Assembly: GCA_033557465.1 (NCBI GenBank)
Contig: CM066032.1
Span: forward strand, 61,726,955 to 61,790,954
DNA length: 64,000 nt
Source of the DNA: Ichthyophis bannanicus
Lineage: Eukaryota; Chordata; Amphibia; Gymnophiona; Ichthyophiidae
Direction of reading: 5' to 3'
The notes under the pieces were generated by a model, which was not told the DNA's origin, searched no databases, and saw only the letters and a list, made by a program, of their open reading frames with translations. Position numbers and translations under genes: made by a program. Of the stretch, positions 63,440-64,000 are shown one piece after another. The stretch's first letter is position 1. Each line of letters starts with the position of its first letter.

Positions 63440-63721
63440 AATGCCTGGTGCTTTGTTCTTTGATAAGGCTTTCAATGCTGCTTCAACTTCTTCTTTCATC
63501 ACCAATGGTTCCTAATCATAAGGTACAGGTTGAAACGGCTATTGGTCCACTTGATCTTTATCATATAAAAACTCTGTATAGTCCTTCCACCTTTTCTTGA
63601 TCTTCTCAGCATCATTCAACATAGAACCTTGAGCATCTTGTAACATTCCAATTTGAGGCTGGAACTTTTTCTTTAACTCTCGTGGCTTTAGGAAAGCTGA
63701 TCTTGTTCTTTCTCTAATATT
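63440..63721 (-). pseudogene. RTE-clade LINE, linker before the RT
   Basis: Minus-strand coding V-M-K-E-E-V-E-A-A-L and K-N-K-A-P-G-I (63440-63520) is the segment just before the RT motifs found at 62501. Further upstream it has I-K-K-R-W-K-D-Y-T-E-F-L-Y (about 63555-63600), typical of RTE. The start of the protein is missing. Confidence 0.82.
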
Positions 63722-64000
63722 TATTTTATTTCTTTCTTTTTTATACCGCACTCTTTAGAATCAGTGCGGTTTACATGTATAGTAACAGGTACTTTTTATT
63801 CCTTTGTCCCCAAAGGGCTCACAATCTAAGTGTACCTGAGGCAATGGAGGGTTAAGTGGCTTACCCAAGGCCACAAGGAGTGGCCATGGGACTAGAGACC
63901 CCAGTCCCTCTGGCCTGAAGTTGCTTGTCCCCATGTGGGAAATGAACCCCCGGCCTTCCGGCCTGAGGTAACCTTTCCCAACCACTGAGCCACTCCTCCC
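63722..64000 (-). mobile_element. L2 LINE 3' end, runs off the window
   Basis: Tail TTTATTTTATTT followed by the hairpin ACCGCACTC...CAGTGCGGT (about 63745-63772) and the 3' untranslated region (CACAATCTAAGTGTACC). The element extends beyond position 64000. Confidence 0.75.

Overview
This window looks like non-coding DNA of a large, repeat-rich vertebrate genome. The mix is full-length and broken DIRS tyrosine-recombinase retrotransposons of at least three lineages, L2, CR1, L1 and RTE LINEs, a Penelope-like element, and hAT and Harbinger-type DNA elements. That mix fits an amphibian (I would guess a caecilian) or a non-avian reptile. The taxon is inference; no host gene, tRNA, rRNA or CRISPR array was found. 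Almost every long open frame belongs to a mobile element.

Layout. 1-2706: remnants of CR1 and L2. 2707-9278: a complete DIRS element (family A, copy A1, minus strand) with open Gag, RT-RNase H and tyrosine recombinase (YR) frames, sitting in an L2 tail and carrying an L2 insertion in its right terminal repeat. 9279-10757: L2 and CR1 pieces. 10758-16714: a decayed family A copy (A2). 16715-17940: a minisatellite and a DIRS end fragment (A3). 17966-23833: DIRS family B, inserted in an L2 tail. 23834-33217: a nest (L2, then an ORF1-only L1-like element, then an L1, then another L2). 33226-40595: a palindromic hAT MITE, two broken DIRS-A copies (A4, A5), L2 and CR1 pieces. 40596-59795: the deepest nest, an L2 holding DIRS family C (40804-59059), which holds a Penelope-like element with 0.9-kb inverted arms (44486-56861), which holds an L1 (44903-53049), which holds a 2.7-kb hAT-like element (48109-50797), which holds a Harbinger-like MITE (49005-49126). 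59796-64000: CR1, RTE and L2 pieces, again nested.

How the parts work together. Each DIRS copy follows the DIRS-1 plan: inverted terminal repeats, an internal complementary region (ICR) repeating both outer ends, and the order Gag, RT-RNase H, YR. LINE, hAT, Harbinger and Penelope insertions are bounded by target-site duplications of 3 to 15 bp, so insertion order can be read directly. The most unusual observation is that in DIRS families A, B and C the coding strand begins with a pyrimidine-rich run ending in AG and ends with CAG|GTRAG, i.e. splice-acceptor-like and splice-donor-like signals at the two termini.
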